DNA of 64,000 nucleotides, taken from Providencia rettgeri (GTDB lineage Bacteria; Pseudomonadota; Gammaproteobacteria; Enterobacterales; Enterobacteriaceae). Both the position numbers and the translations under genes were made by a program. The stretch spans positions 558,001-622,000 of the forward strand of contig NZ_CP053896.1 in NCBI RefSeq assembly GCF_013255915.1, in the 5' to 3' direction. Below, piece by piece: positions 17,101 to 25,964 of the stretch (positions are counted from its first letter, which is position 1; each line of letters begins with the position of its first letter). Under the pieces are notes generated by a model. It was not told the DNA's origin. It did no database searches and worked only from the letters and a program-made list of their open reading frames with translations.

Positions 17101-17496
17101 TTGATAAAGCATATGCTTATTGGTCTATTTTTCATCAGTGGCATGATAGGAGTGATGGCTTCAGCGAACGGACTTTTAAATCATACTGCGGTGAATGAAT
17201 CACATTATGAAGATTTAAATAGTGGATGGTTAGAAGTGAGCGCTCGATTATTCAATTCGCCTTGCCACTTAAAAATATCAACCTCAGCGGTGATGTTGAC
17301 TCAATGTGGTACAGGTGGTGCATTTTCTGCGGATAAAACGCAAACAACGCCCGCACAAATACGCTTCTATGATGTGCAGAATGGAAATGTTACGGCCATA
17401 GAGAAAATGAATTTATTAAACGGTAATAATTTTATTCACCCACCTGTTTCAATGCATAAATCGAATTTATTACGGTTGGAGGTGGTTTATGAGTAA
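17101..17496 (+). CDS. Small secreted protein of the fimbrial operon, TTG start
   Basis: A 131-residue protein with a signal peptide (about residues 1-22, IGLFFISGMIGVMASA). Two cysteines (SPCHL and LTQCG) and a final LLRLEVVYE strand resemble a reduced pilin domain. The only well-placed ribosome site (AAGGAG, 17088-17093) points to a TTG codon at 17101; the first in-frame ATG at 17113 is too distant from it. It overlaps the next pilin gene by 8 bases. It is probably a minor pilus component. The short length and weak pilin signature make its exact role uncertain. Confidence 0.7.
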   Translation: MIKHMLIGLFFISGMIGVMASANGLLNHTAVNESHYEDLNSGWLEVSARLFNSPCHLKISTSAVMLTQCGTGGAFSADKTQTTPAQIRFYDVQNGNVTAIEKMNLLNGNNFIHPPVSMHKSNLLRLEVVYE

Positions 17497-18004
17497 GGCA
17501 ATTTTACTTTTAAGTCTTGTACTTCCTATCTTTGGTTGGAGTAAGGAAAGCTTAGATGTGGAATTTAGTGGTATTTTAGTCAATAAAACCTGTCAGTTAG
17601 CGGCTGATTCCATCAATAAGCGGGTAAAAATTGAAAATATACGTTTGAAGTCGATTAATGACAATATTCCTAGTGATATAACACCATTTTTTATCACGAT
17701 TGAAAAATGCAGCCAAGCCGACCTTAATAAGATGATTAAGATTACCTGGAAAAGCCCAAAACAAGTCACTGTAGAGGGAGGGAATTACCTTGGAACGGAT
17801 GGAAGTAGTGGTGTACTGCTTGGTGTAGTTGATAAGCAAGGCGCATTTGTTACTTGGGATAAATCGATTGAGGTAACACCTGTTACGGTTACGGATGGGA
17901 GTCAACAATTGGAATTTGGTGTATTTGTGCGTAAAAATCCGTTGAATGAAGCAAAAAAAGGGGTTTTCTCAAGCTCAGCGACTTTTTCATTGGAGTATGA
18001 GTAA
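17489..18004 (+). CDS. Minor fimbrial subunit
   Basis: A 171-residue pilin. The signal peptide (about 1-18) is followed by LDVEFSGILVNKTCQLA and IEKCSQ, the disulfide pair of type 1-like pilins, and ends in FSSSATFSLEYE, a typical donor strand. The start overlaps the previous gene by 8 bases and the stop overlaps the next ATG (TAATG), so translation is coupled. Position after the chaperone suggests an adaptor or tip-fibrillum subunit. Confidence 0.82.
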   Translation: MSKAILLLSLVLPIFGWSKESLDVEFSGILVNKTCQLAADSINKRVKIENIRLKSINDNIPSDITPFFITIEKCSQADLNKMIKITWKSPKQVTVEGGNYLGTDGSSGVLLGVVDKQGAFVTWDKSIEVTPVTVTDGSQQLEFGVFVRKNPLNEAKKGVFSSSATFSLEYE

Positions 18005-18537
18005 TGAATACAATCAATTGGTTATCTAAATTTGTTTTGTGTTTTTTATTCCTCCCATTTATGTCTAAGTCGGATGTTTTAATCGATGTGAGCGCGACGT
18101 TAGTCGACCCAGCCTGCCACCTGCGTAGCGAAGATAACAGTACACCGTTAAAAATCAATTTTGGGGTGATTAATATACCGCATAACTCTGATGATATTTC
18201 CCAATCCCATATATTTCCATTGTATTTAACTGGCTGTAATTGGAATAAATCACTCGGTATTATGATTAACCCCAAAAATAGTAACACTATGGTTTATCAA
18301 GGAAAAAGTATTTTATCCACTAGTACTGATGGCCTTGGCATTAATATCAATAATATAACTGGTGGTGTGGCTCATCCACTTGAAGTTAATCAAATTCAAC
18401 AAATATTTCCAGAACAAATAGATGCCACTTTACAGCGAATTATTTTACAAGCTGAGCTCGTCAATACCCTACCAGCGAGCCAACTCCGTGCTGGAAAATT
18501 TAGTGCTATTGCCATGATTTCGGTCACTTACTATTAA
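18004..18537 (+). CDS. Minor fimbrial subunit
   Basis: A 177-residue pilin with signal peptide (about 1-23), VSATLVDPACHL and LTGCNWN for the conserved cysteines, and RAGKFSAIAMISVTYY at the C-terminus. The FGVINIPHNSD region and the Gly-Ile repeats (GLGINI) are usual for MrpG/PapF-like minor subunits. It is translationally coupled to the gene before it and is followed after 16 bases by the adhesin gene. Confidence 0.83.
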   Translation: MNTINWLSKFVLCFLFLPFMSKSDVLIDVSATLVDPACHLRSEDNSTPLKINFGVINIPHNSDDISQSHIFPLYLTGCNWNKSLGIMINPKNSNTMVYQGKSILSTSTDGLGININNITGGVAHPLEVNQIQQIFPEQIDATLQRIILQAELVNTLPASQLRAGKFSAIAMISVTYY

Positions 18538-18553
18538 GGCGGTAATATCGGTT

Positions 18554-19708
18554 ATGTCTAATTTTCAAATCCTGTTTCAGGCGGTTTCTAGCTCTATGGT
18601 GAAAATACCATTTCCCTTATTTTTTAAGGGAGAGTTTTTTAAACAACCATCTAGCTTATCAATGTATTTTCTGGTGGCCATTCTTAGTTTGTATGGAATG
18701 AATGCTCATGCAGATTATGCATCTCGAATACAAAATTCCAATTCAGGTTATTCAATTCGGATCGATAGTAATAGTGTTATTGAACCCGTTGCACGAGTTG
18801 GTTCTGATGGCAAAAATTATTATCGTGTAGGAAACCCTATTGTTATTGATGGTAATAGTGCTCAAGTGAGTGTGTCTGGCTTGGTTGATTGTGTTGGGAG
18901 ACGATGGGGGAGCAGCAATACAAGAATTCATTCATCACAGGCATTTCATCGTTTGTTTATGTATGTAGCTTCTGCGGGAGTCACGATTGATGGAAAAACA
19001 GCCTACCGGATCAATAACAATTTAGTGATGACGGTGGAAACCCCGATAATGAATTGGATAAATATTGATGCAGGAATGTGCTCATATGCTTATGTGGGGC
19101 TTGTTAGGGCTGCCCAAGAGTTTACCAGTCAATTTCCAGTTACTATTACATTTTTTATTAATGAGCAAATTATTGATGGAAAACTGGTTATTCCTGCAAT
19201 GGATTTAGCGGGCTATGTTCGCGCTTTTACTGAGCCTAAAGCAGTGCCACCCTTTGATAGCTGGCCTTTATCTGACTCAACAGTGCCAATGCGTCTTGCC
19301 GCTTCTCAGTTAAATGTGAAAGCAATGTGCTCCACGCAAACGAGCTCTGGGCAGGCTAGCACAGTCAATTTGCGACACGGTCAATTAAGTAGTATTCATT
19401 ACGATAGCTTGGTGACGGAAAGTATCAGATACACGTGCAAATTTGCTGCCTTAACGAAGGTAAGGTTACGGTTAGACTATGTGACAGATGGCGACCCACA
19501 AAAGCGCTTGCCAATGAAAGATGCTTCAAATAGAACGATTTACAGTAAGTTAGACATTGTGGATGAACAAACCGGCGCGACAGGTACAGATATTCGTGTG
19601 GGAATTCATTCAAATCGCACTATTTATATTCGTAGTCGTATTCAAGGAAATAATGCAGACGCAGGAAGTTATCAAGGGTCTGCATGGTTAATTGCCACAT
19701 TTGACTAA
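18554..19708 (+). CDS. Putative fimbrial tip adhesin
   Basis: A 384-residue exported protein, twice the size of the other pilins, at the end of the operon as expected for a two-domain adhesin. The hydrophobic signal core lies unusually late (about residues 36-53, MYFLVAILSLYGMNAHA). A unique N-terminal lectin-like half follows. The C-terminal half (about 265-384) looks like a pilin domain, with VKAMCSTQTSS, IRYTCKFA and SAWLIATFD. I see no FimH or PapG signature, so receptor specificity is unknown. A later start at 18662 would give a conventional signal peptide but has no ribosome site. Confidence 0.75.
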   Translation: MSNFQILFQAVSSSMVKIPFPLFFKGEFFKQPSSLSMYFLVAILSLYGMNAHADYASRIQNSNSGYSIRIDSNSVIEPVARVGSDGKNYYRVGNPIVIDGNSAQVSVSGLVDCVGRRWGSSNTRIHSSQAFHRLFMYVASAGVTIDGKTAYRINNNLVMTVETPIMNWINIDAGMCSYAYVGLVRAAQEFTSQFPVTITFFINEQIIDGKLVIPAMDLAGYVRAFTEPKAVPPFDSWPLSDSTVPMRLAASQLNVKAMCSTQTSSGQASTVNLRHGQLSSIHYDSLVTESIRYTCKFAALTKVRLRLDYVTDGDPQKRLPMKDASNRTIYSKLDIVDEQTGATGTDIRVGIHSNRTIYIRSRIQGNNADAGSYQGSAWLIATFD

Positions 19709-19732
19709 ATTGAATTTTTGAATGGTTAGGTG

Positions 19733-20542
19733 TTATCCACTAATTCTCTGAATAAAACTGGATGGACTTTGCCCTAACCATTTTTTAAACATGGTCGAAA
19801 AAGACCCAACGCTGCTGTAGCCTAAATCAAATGCGACCTCAGTAATGGATTTACCTGCAGAAATATGGGTAATCGCACTTAATAAGCAAGCTTGCTGCCG
19901 CCAGTCAGAGAAAGATAACCCCGTTTGAGCACCAAAAAAACGGCTAAATGAGCGCTCACTTTTATGTAGTTTTGCCGCCCACTCCTGTGGTAATGAGGTG
20001 ATTTGTGGCGCTTTTAGGAATTCCCGACACAACTGGGCTAAATGTTCATCTCGTGGGATGGGGGCGTAGAAAGGCAGGGGCTCTGCTTGTGCAATTTCAT
20101 ACAAAATCAATTGGTACATCACACCATCACGACCATTTAAATCATATTCAATTGGGGTATCAACTGCTTCAAGCAATAGCTGACGAAGTAAGGGGGAAAC
20201 CCTGAGTACTTCGCATTTGTTTCCCCTACGTGGAGCGGCTTTGGGCTCAATGTATAAGCTACGCGTACTGACATTCAACATGCGCGTTTCATGAGGTGTA
20301 TTACAGGGGATCCAAACACCACTATCAGGCGGTATGACCCACTCGCCATCTGCGGTACTCACTTCAATCAAGCCTGTCGCACCATATAGAAACTGGGCAC
20401 GGCGGTGAACGTGAGAATCAAGCAGCACGTTTGGTAAATAGTCTGTTCCGATAGCTAAAACATCACGCGGAGTTGCATCGACAGTTTTCAGAGGAATATT
20501 TCGCATAGGAATTTTTCTTGGCTGAGATTCAAAAGTTATCAT
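19733..20542 (-). CDS. AraC-family regulator with N-terminal cupin (NimR-like)
   Basis: A 269-residue protein. The N-terminal cupin holds HVHRRAQFLYGATGLIEVSTADG and WIPCNTPHETRM. The C-terminal double helix-turn-helix covers about residues 175-269, with SLPQEWAAKLHKSERSFSRFF and ITEVAFDLGYSSVGSFSTMFKKWLG. The frame extends to a TTG at 20563; the ATG at 20542 is taken here and 20506 is also possible, none with a strong ribosome site. It is divergent from the DMSO reductase-like operon, 156 bases away, so it may regulate that operon, but NimR-type proteins often control adjacent exporters instead. Confidence 0.82.
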   Translation of the reverse strand: MITFESQPRKIPMRNIPLKTVDATPRDVLAIGTDYLPNVLLDSHVHRRAQFLYGATGLIEVSTADGEWVIPPDSGVWIPCNTPHETRMLNVSTRSLYIEPKAAPRRGNKCEVLRVSPLLRQLLLEAVDTPIEYDLNGRDGVMYQLILYEIAQAEPLPFYAPIPRDEHLAQLCREFLKAPQITSLPQEWAAKLHKSERSFSRFFGAQTGLSFSDWRQQACLLSAITHISAGKSITEVAFDLGYSSVGSFSTMFKKWLGQSPSSFIQRISG

Positions 20543-20698
20543 ATATTTTCTGAATATAGGCAATTTTTATTGATATAACCACATGTTTTTCATGGTTGGC
20601 TGGAATTCCAATGTGTTTGGCGGTTTTTCGAAAGTTGGTAAACAGGGAAATGTTTACCCTATCGCGGCAACCTAATGTATGCCAGAGGTAGAGTTATC

Positions 20699-23116
20699 AT
20701 GGAAAATTATTACGATCAGGCGGATAGTGAGAGTCTGATTGAACCCCTAACCCGTCGTCGGTTTATTCAAGGCAGCTCTGCACTCATGGCTGTCCCATTT
20801 ATTGCGACAAATACTGTTGCATCGACAGCAGAAAACCCGAATATTATCCCAACCACAACGCTGCAAAATGAAGGCGAGCGAGTGGTCTCCACCTGCAGTA
20901 GTTTTGACTGTGGTGGCAAATGTGATATTCGAGCACACGTTAAAGAAGGTGTGGTGACACGAATTAGCACCCGTCCAGATGCCGATTTAGACGAAGAGAT
21001 GCCCATCATGCGTGCTTGCGTGCGTGGCCGCAGTTACCGGAAGTTCGTCTATCACCCAAATCGCCTGAAATACCCAATGAAAAGAGTGGGCAAACGTGGA
21101 GAAGGGCGCTTTGAGCGAATTAGCTGGGAAGAAGCGACAACCTTGATTGCTGACAACATGCAGCGTATCAACGCCCAATATGGCCCTGCATCGCGCTTTG
21201 TTAGTCTCAGTACTGGGGTGACTGGGGGAATTTTCTCCGGTGCCAATATGTTGCGTCGGTTGTTTAATATCACGGGTGGTTTTTTAGAAAATTACCACTC
21301 AGTGAGCAATGGCAATACCATGGCGGTTACGCCTTATACCTATGGCACGTCAGCAAGTGGTAGCACGCTAGACACATTAGAAAATACGCCATTGGTGATC
21401 TTGTGGGGACATAACCCGAACGAAACCATTTTTGGTCACACGAATCATTATTTCCAAAAAATGAAAAAAAAAGGCACTAAATTTATTGTTGTCGACCCAC
21501 GTTACTCGGATACCGCGTCGTCATTAGCGGATCAGTGGATCCCCATTTTGCCGACAACAGATAATGCGATGATGGATGCCATGATGTATGTGATCATCAG
21601 CGAAGGCCTGCATGATCAATCTTTTATCGACAAATTCACTATTGGTTTTGATGAGCACCAGATGCCCGACGGCATCCCTGAAAATGAGTCATTAGTGGCA
21701 TATTTAATGGGGAAAAAAGATGGTGTGGTGAAAACTCCTGAATGGGCAGAACCTATCACCAAAGTCCCCGCTGATACCATTCGTCAACTGGCTCGCGAAT
21801 ATGCCAATACAAAACCGGCGGCCTTAATGCAAGGTTGGGGGCCTCAACGTCACATCTGTGGTGAACGTTCCGCCAGAGGGGCCACTCTGTTAGCCACAAT
21901 TACCGGAAATGTAGGCGTAAAAGGGGGCTGGGCTGCGGGCTATGGCATGGCTGTGACCCCTGATTTACGTAAAACGTTAGCGGGCCCGAGCCTATTTGAA
22001 AACCCAGTTAAAGCGAAAATCAATATCACCAATTGGGTGCAAGCTTGTGAAGATAAAGCATTAGTTACGCCAGATAACGGTTTAAAAAACGCGGAAAAAC
22101 TCGATACGGAAATCAAAATGATTTTTTCGTTAGCGGGTAACTATATGACTAACCAGAACCCCGATATTTTGCATGCTGCTAAAGTTCTGGAAGATGAAAG
22201 TAAAGTTGAGTTTATCGTTTACAGTGACTTATACATGACACCCAGCGCCAAGTATGCCGATATTTTATTGCCTGAAACCAGCTTCTTAGAACGTTGGAAT
22301 GTGGGGGGAACATGGGGAACGGGCAACTACATTATTTTATCGGAAAAAGTCGTTGAGCCTGAATTTGAGCGGCGTAGTGACTATGAGTGGTTGCGAGAGG
22401 TCGCTGAAAAACTCGGCGTTGGCGAGAAATTCAGTGAAGGGCGTACAGAAAAACAGTGGATTGAGTATTTAGTCAATGACGCTCATCAAAAACGCCCAGA
22501 AGATGGCATTCCAACTTTTGATGAGCTACTGGTTAAGCGTCGCCATTTGTTAAAACACAAACCGCATGTGGGCCATGTCGCCTTCGAAAAAAATATTAAC
22601 GATATCGAGAATAACCCGTTTGAAACACCATCTGGAAAAATTGAGATTTTCTCTCAGCGTCTTTATGAACGCAATGATGTGGATATCCCTGCGTTATCCC
22701 ATTATGTGCCTGCCATTGAAGGGCCTGAAGATGAACTTGTTTCCCGATATCCATTGCAGTTGATTACTTGGAAGGGCCGTAACCGTGCCAATTCAACGCA
22801 ATTTGCTAACCCGTGGCTACAAGAGGTACAGCGCCAAGAGTTGTGGATCAACCCCATTGATGCCAAAAAACGAAATATTACGGATGGAGAGCGCGTCAAA
22901 GTGAATAACGACCGCGGTATCACTATGGTGCCCGTCAAAATCACCCAGCGGATTATGCCCGGAGTGGTGGCTTTACAAGCAGGAGCATGGTGGCAACCTG
23001 ATGAAAATGGCGTTGACCAAGGTGGTTGCGCTAACGTTTTAACATCAGCCCGTAGCACAGCAATGGCACATGGAAATGCTCATCAAACCTTATTGGTGGA
23101 GGTAAGCAAAGCATGA
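20699..23116 (+). CDS. DmsA-type molybdopterin oxidoreductase catalytic subunit
   Basis: An 805-residue periplasmic bis-MGD enzyme. A twin-arginine signal (TRRRFIQGSSALMAVPFIA) is near the N-terminus. A 4Fe-4S motif follows, with CSSFDCGGKC and RACVRG. The segment ending TPYTYGTSASGS and the C-terminal FANPWLQEV and TSARSTAMAHGNAH regions match the DMSO reductase family. A Ser in NYHSVSNGNT is a plausible molybdenum ligand. The ATG at 20699 is favoured by AGAGG upstream; an in-frame ATG lies at 20675. With the B and C subunits it should be a quinol-linked anaerobic reductase of an S- or N-oxide. The exact substrate is unknown. Confidence 0.88.
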   Translation: MENYYDQADSESLIEPLTRRRFIQGSSALMAVPFIATNTVASTAENPNIIPTTTLQNEGERVVSTCSSFDCGGKCDIRAHVKEGVVTRISTRPDADLDEEMPIMRACVRGRSYRKFVYHPNRLKYPMKRVGKRGEGRFERISWEEATTLIADNMQRINAQYGPASRFVSLSTGVTGGIFSGANMLRRLFNITGGFLENYHSVSNGNTMAVTPYTYGTSASGSTLDTLENTPLVILWGHNPNETIFGHTNHYFQKMKKKGTKFIVVDPRYSDTASSLADQWIPILPTTDNAMMDAMMYVIISEGLHDQSFIDKFTIGFDEHQMPDGIPENESLVAYLMGKKDGVVKTPEWAEPITKVPADTIRQLAREYANTKPAALMQGWGPQRHICGERSARGATLLATITGNVGVKGGWAAGYGMAVTPDLRKTLAGPSLFENPVKAKINITNWVQACEDKALVTPDNGLKNAEKLDTEIKMIFSLAGNYMTNQNPDILHAAKVLEDESKVEFIVYSDLYMTPSAKYADILLPETSFLERWNVGGTWGTGNYIILSEKVVEPEFERRSDYEWLREVAEKLGVGEKFSEGRTEKQWIEYLVNDAHQKRPEDGIPTFDELLVKRRHLLKHKPHVGHVAFEKNINDIENNPFETPSGKIEIFSQRLYERNDVDIPALSHYVPAIEGPEDELVSRYPLQLITWKGRNRANSTQFANPWLQEVQRQELWINPIDAKKRNITDGERVKVNNDRGITMVPVKITQRIMPGVVALQAGAWWQPDENGVDQGGCANVLTSARSTAMAHGNAHQTLLVEVSKA

Positions 23117-23751
23117 GTAAATTTCACGTTTATCCCGCTGTAAGCAGCAAACAGCTTGGTTTTTATATTGATTCTGCACGTTGCTCAGGTTGTAAAGCAT
23201 GTCAAGTTGCCTGTAAAGACAAAAATAATCTTGATGTGGGGCGCAAATATCGTCGCGTATACGAAGTCGCTGGCGGTGAGTTTATTGAAAATGGTACGGG
23301 AGGACTGGTGAATAACGTCTTTGCTTATACGTTATCCATTTCCTGCAACCACTGCGCCGACCCAATGTGTGTGAAAAACTGCCCGACAACGGCGATGCAC
23401 AAGCGTGAAGGGGATGGCATCGTGATGGTCAATACAGACAAATGCGTGGGTTGTGGAACTTGCGCTTGGTCTTGCCCATATGGCGCACCGCAAATGAACC
23501 CTGAAACCAAGCAAATGTCGAAATGTGATTTTTGCATCGACCTGCAACTCAAAGGGGAGCAACCCGTCTGCGTCGCTACGTGCCCATTAGGGGCCATTCA
23601 GTTCGGCCCAATAGATGAACTCAGACAACGTTATGGCGAGCTGGCGGATGTCCGTGGGTTGCCAGACTCATCGATTACCCATCCCAATTTAGTGATCCAC
23701 CCACATCTTGGGGCTGGTCGCACTCAAAACTCACAAGGAGAAGCCAAATGA
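23113..23751 (+). CDS. DmsB-type iron-sulfur electron-transfer subunit
   Basis: A 212-residue ferredoxin-like subunit with four Cys clusters: CSGCKACQVACKD, CNHCADPMCVKNCP, CVGCGTCAWSCPYG and CDFCIDLQLKGEQPVCVATCP. These bind four 4Fe-4S clusters that carry electrons from the membrane subunit to the molybdenum centre. No signal peptide is needed because such subunits travel with the Tat-exported catalytic partner. It overlaps the catalytic gene by four bases (ATGA) and the membrane-subunit gene likewise. Confidence 0.93.
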   Translation: MSKFHVYPAVSSKQLGFYIDSARCSGCKACQVACKDKNNLDVGRKYRRVYEVAGGEFIENGTGGLVNNVFAYTLSISCNHCADPMCVKNCPTTAMHKREGDGIVMVNTDKCVGCGTCAWSCPYGAPQMNPETKQMSKCDFCIDLQLKGEQPVCVATCPLGAIQFGPIDELRQRYGELADVRGLPDSSITHPNLVIHPHLGAGRTQNSQGEAK

Positions 23752-24647
23752 ATGAATGGCCATTATTGTTATTCACATTTTTAATGCAAACATCCATTGG
23801 GTTGAGTGTGATGTTAGCGCTTTTTGCGAAAAAATTATCAGCGGCTTTACCTCACAAAACGAATACACAATTTTTGCAGCAATACGTGTTTGTTACCTGT
23901 GTATTTGCGGGAGTAGGTTTACTGTCTTCAATCACCCACTTAGGGGTTCCTTTGAATGCGCCTAATTCCTTGTTAAATATCTTTTCATCGTGGTTAAGCC
24001 GTGAAGTGGTTTTCACTGCAACCTATTTTACTTTTCTTGGGCTGACTTTTTTGTGGCTATGGTTCAAAAAGGAATTGTCGTTTCTGCTGCTTGGTTTGGC
24101 TATCATTGCTGGGTTATGTGATGTGTATGCCATGGCTTCAATTTATCGTTATACATCAATGTTAACGTGGATGAATGATAATACTTATTTGATGTTCTAC
24201 GGCACGATGTTAACTGCGGGAGCTGCTGGGTATTATTTATTAATCAATTTGTTATTGCGCTTCCATGCAGGCTCGCCAGCGGCTCAAGTCTCAACGCGTG
24301 GGTTATGGGTGCTATGGGCGGTTATTGGCATTAGCTTATTAGCCCGTTTAGTTTATCAACCTGCCTATGAAAATTATTTAGTTAGCACGAGTTATCATAA
24401 TGAATCGATTACATTTCCTATCGACTCTATTCATGCCTACCAAAGGATTTGGTCGCTGCGTATCACTAGCTGGGTAGTTGGAATACTGGCGGTGATTTTA
24501 TTGGGATATGGATTATTTCGCCATATGCGACAGACTGCGAGTGGGGTTATGACTTCGAGCAGCAAAGGGTATTTAGTGGTGGGTTTTGCGGCTGCCATAA
24601 TTGCTGAATTTATGCTGCGTTACTGTTTCTATACTATTCATCTGTAA
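23748..24647 (+). CDS. DmsC-type membrane anchor subunit
   Basis: A 299-residue protein with eight hydrophobic segments spread over its length, matching the DmsC anchor that oxidises menaquinol and holds the DmsAB dimer to the inner membrane. SSITHLGVPLNAPNSLLNIFSSWLSREV near residues 64-91 is characteristic of the family. It overlaps the iron-sulfur gene by four bases. Confidence 0.9.
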   Translation: MNEWPLLLFTFLMQTSIGLSVMLALFAKKLSAALPHKTNTQFLQQYVFVTCVFAGVGLLSSITHLGVPLNAPNSLLNIFSSWLSREVVFTATYFTFLGLTFLWLWFKKELSFLLLGLAIIAGLCDVYAMASIYRYTSMLTWMNDNTYLMFYGTMLTAGAAGYYLLINLLLRFHAGSPAAQVSTRGLWVLWAVIGISLLARLVYQPAYENYLVSTSYHNESITFPIDSIHAYQRIWSLRITSWVVGILAVILLGYGLFRHMRQTASGVMTSSSKGYLVVGFAAAIIAEFMLRYCFYTIHL

Positions 24648-24685
24648 ATAAATAACAGTTTATCGCTTAGGAAATTACCTTTTTT

Positions 24686-25252
24686 ATGATCCATTTTTCA
24701 CACTATGCAGCAGCGTTTAATATCTTAGGCACTTGCTATTTATTTTCTCCAAATGATGATGCAAGCCATTATGCGATAAGTTTCTTCAAGCTAAATGACT
24801 TTGCATCTCAGTGGCCTTGTAAAATCAGTACTCAGCTTAGCGAACGCATCTCGGCATCTCTAAGCATCGAAATAGCGACGCTGCATACTCAGTGGACAAA
24901 TTTATTTATTGGGCCTGAAGCATTACCTGCTCCGCCATGGGGCTCGGTATACCTCGACCCTGAAGGCGTATTACAGGGCTCTTCGACACTGGCGCTGAGC
25001 GAGTTTTTACAACGAGAGCGTTTAAAAATTCAGACGCGTTATCCAGAGCCTTCTGACCATGTTGGTTTAATGTTATTTCAAGCGGCAGTTTTGGCTTCAC
25101 AAGTCAGGGAGGCAGCATTAAAAGAATTGCTAAATGACCATTTTGGGAGTTGGTTACCCCAGTTTTCTCAGCAATTAAATCGAACAACATGTAGCCCGTT
25201 TTATAACGCATTAACGGAATTAGCGCTGGTTACTGTAAAGTCATGTATATAA
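24686..25252 (+). CDS. TorD/DmsD-family molybdoenzyme chaperone
   Basis: A 188-residue all-helical cytoplasmic protein. The TNLFIGPEALPAPPWGSVYLDPEGVLQGSS region is the TorD/DmsD core with the conserved PPWGSVYLD. Such chaperones bind the twin-arginine leader of the catalytic subunit and hold it back from export until cofactor insertion. It is the fourth gene of the operon, 38 bases after the anchor gene. Confidence 0.88.
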   Translation: MIHFSHYAAAFNILGTCYLFSPNDDASHYAISFFKLNDFASQWPCKISTQLSERISASLSIEIATLHTQWTNLFIGPEALPAPPWGSVYLDPEGVLQGSSTLALSEFLQRERLKIQTRYPEPSDHVGLMLFQAAVLASQVREAALKELLNDHFGSWLPQFSQQLNRTTCSPFYNALTELALVTVKSCI

Positions 25253-25458
25253 TATTGTTCAGTATATTTGACTGTTTAATGGTTAATTAAACGTAATATT
25301 TGAATGGGTGAAAAGTTAACAAAATTTAATTAAATGAAAATTGATTTAGTTATAAGAAATGCAAATTAAAATGATTCTTACTTTACCTTTCTAAGCCATA
25401 ATGCATTTTTAAGTCATACTACTTAATGATGTTTTTGGATATCCATAGGGGGTATAAA

Positions 25459-25881
25459 GTGGTCAATTTATTAAATCGTTTGTTGTCCCATGAAGATGCT
25501 GGCAGGTTGTTATTGCGTCTTTCCGTCGGTGGGCTCATGTTATTTCATGGTATGAGTAAATTAATGACAGGGGCGAGTGGTATTAAAGCGCTGCTAGCTT
25601 CTTATGGCTTACCTGAATTTATCGCTTATGGAACAATTTTAGGTGAAGTTGTTGCGCCTATTTTCATTATTTTAGGGATTTTAACTCGCCCATCTGCATT
25701 ATTAGTTGCCTTCACTATGGTGATTGCATGGCTGATGATTGGGCTAGATAAAACATTCGTGCTTGATAAAACAGGCGCATGGGCGATTGAAAGTATCGTG
25801 TATTTCTTCTTGAGTGGTATTGCATTGGCATTTTTAGGTGCGGGTAAATATTCCATTATCAAAAACCCGAACTGGCGATAA
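25459..25881 (+). CDS. DoxX-family membrane protein
   Basis: A 140-residue protein with four hydrophobic segments. RLSVGGLMLFHGMSKLMTG and GEVVAPIFIILGILTRPSALLVAFTMVIAW are the DoxX signatures. The GTG at 25459 is chosen because AGGGGGT (25447-25453) lies 5-6 bases upstream; an in-frame ATG at 25426 would add 11 residues and has no ribosome site. DoxX proteins are linked to thiol or quinone redox in some bacteria, but the function here is unknown. It stands alone with its own terminator. Confidence 0.82.
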   Translation: MVNLLNRLLSHEDAGRLLLRLSVGGLMLFHGMSKLMTGASGIKALLASYGLPEFIAYGTILGEVVAPIFIILGILTRPSALLVAFTMVIAWLMIGLDKTFVLDKTGAWAIESIVYFFLSGIALAFLGAGKYSIIKNPNWR

Positions 25882-25915
25882 ATCCGTTTTTCTTTCGTGT
25901 TTGACATTGCCTTTG

Positions 25916-25953
25916 AAAAAAGACCATCAAAAATGTTCTGATGGTCTTTTTTT
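25916..25953. terminator. Bidirectional terminator between doxX-type and rlaP-type genes
   Basis: AAAAAAGACCATCA and TGATGGTCTTTTTTT form a 9-bp GC-containing stem flanked by A and T tracts on both sides. It sits between converging genes and should stop transcription from both. Confidence 0.92.
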
Positions 25954-25964
25954 AATCATGATAG

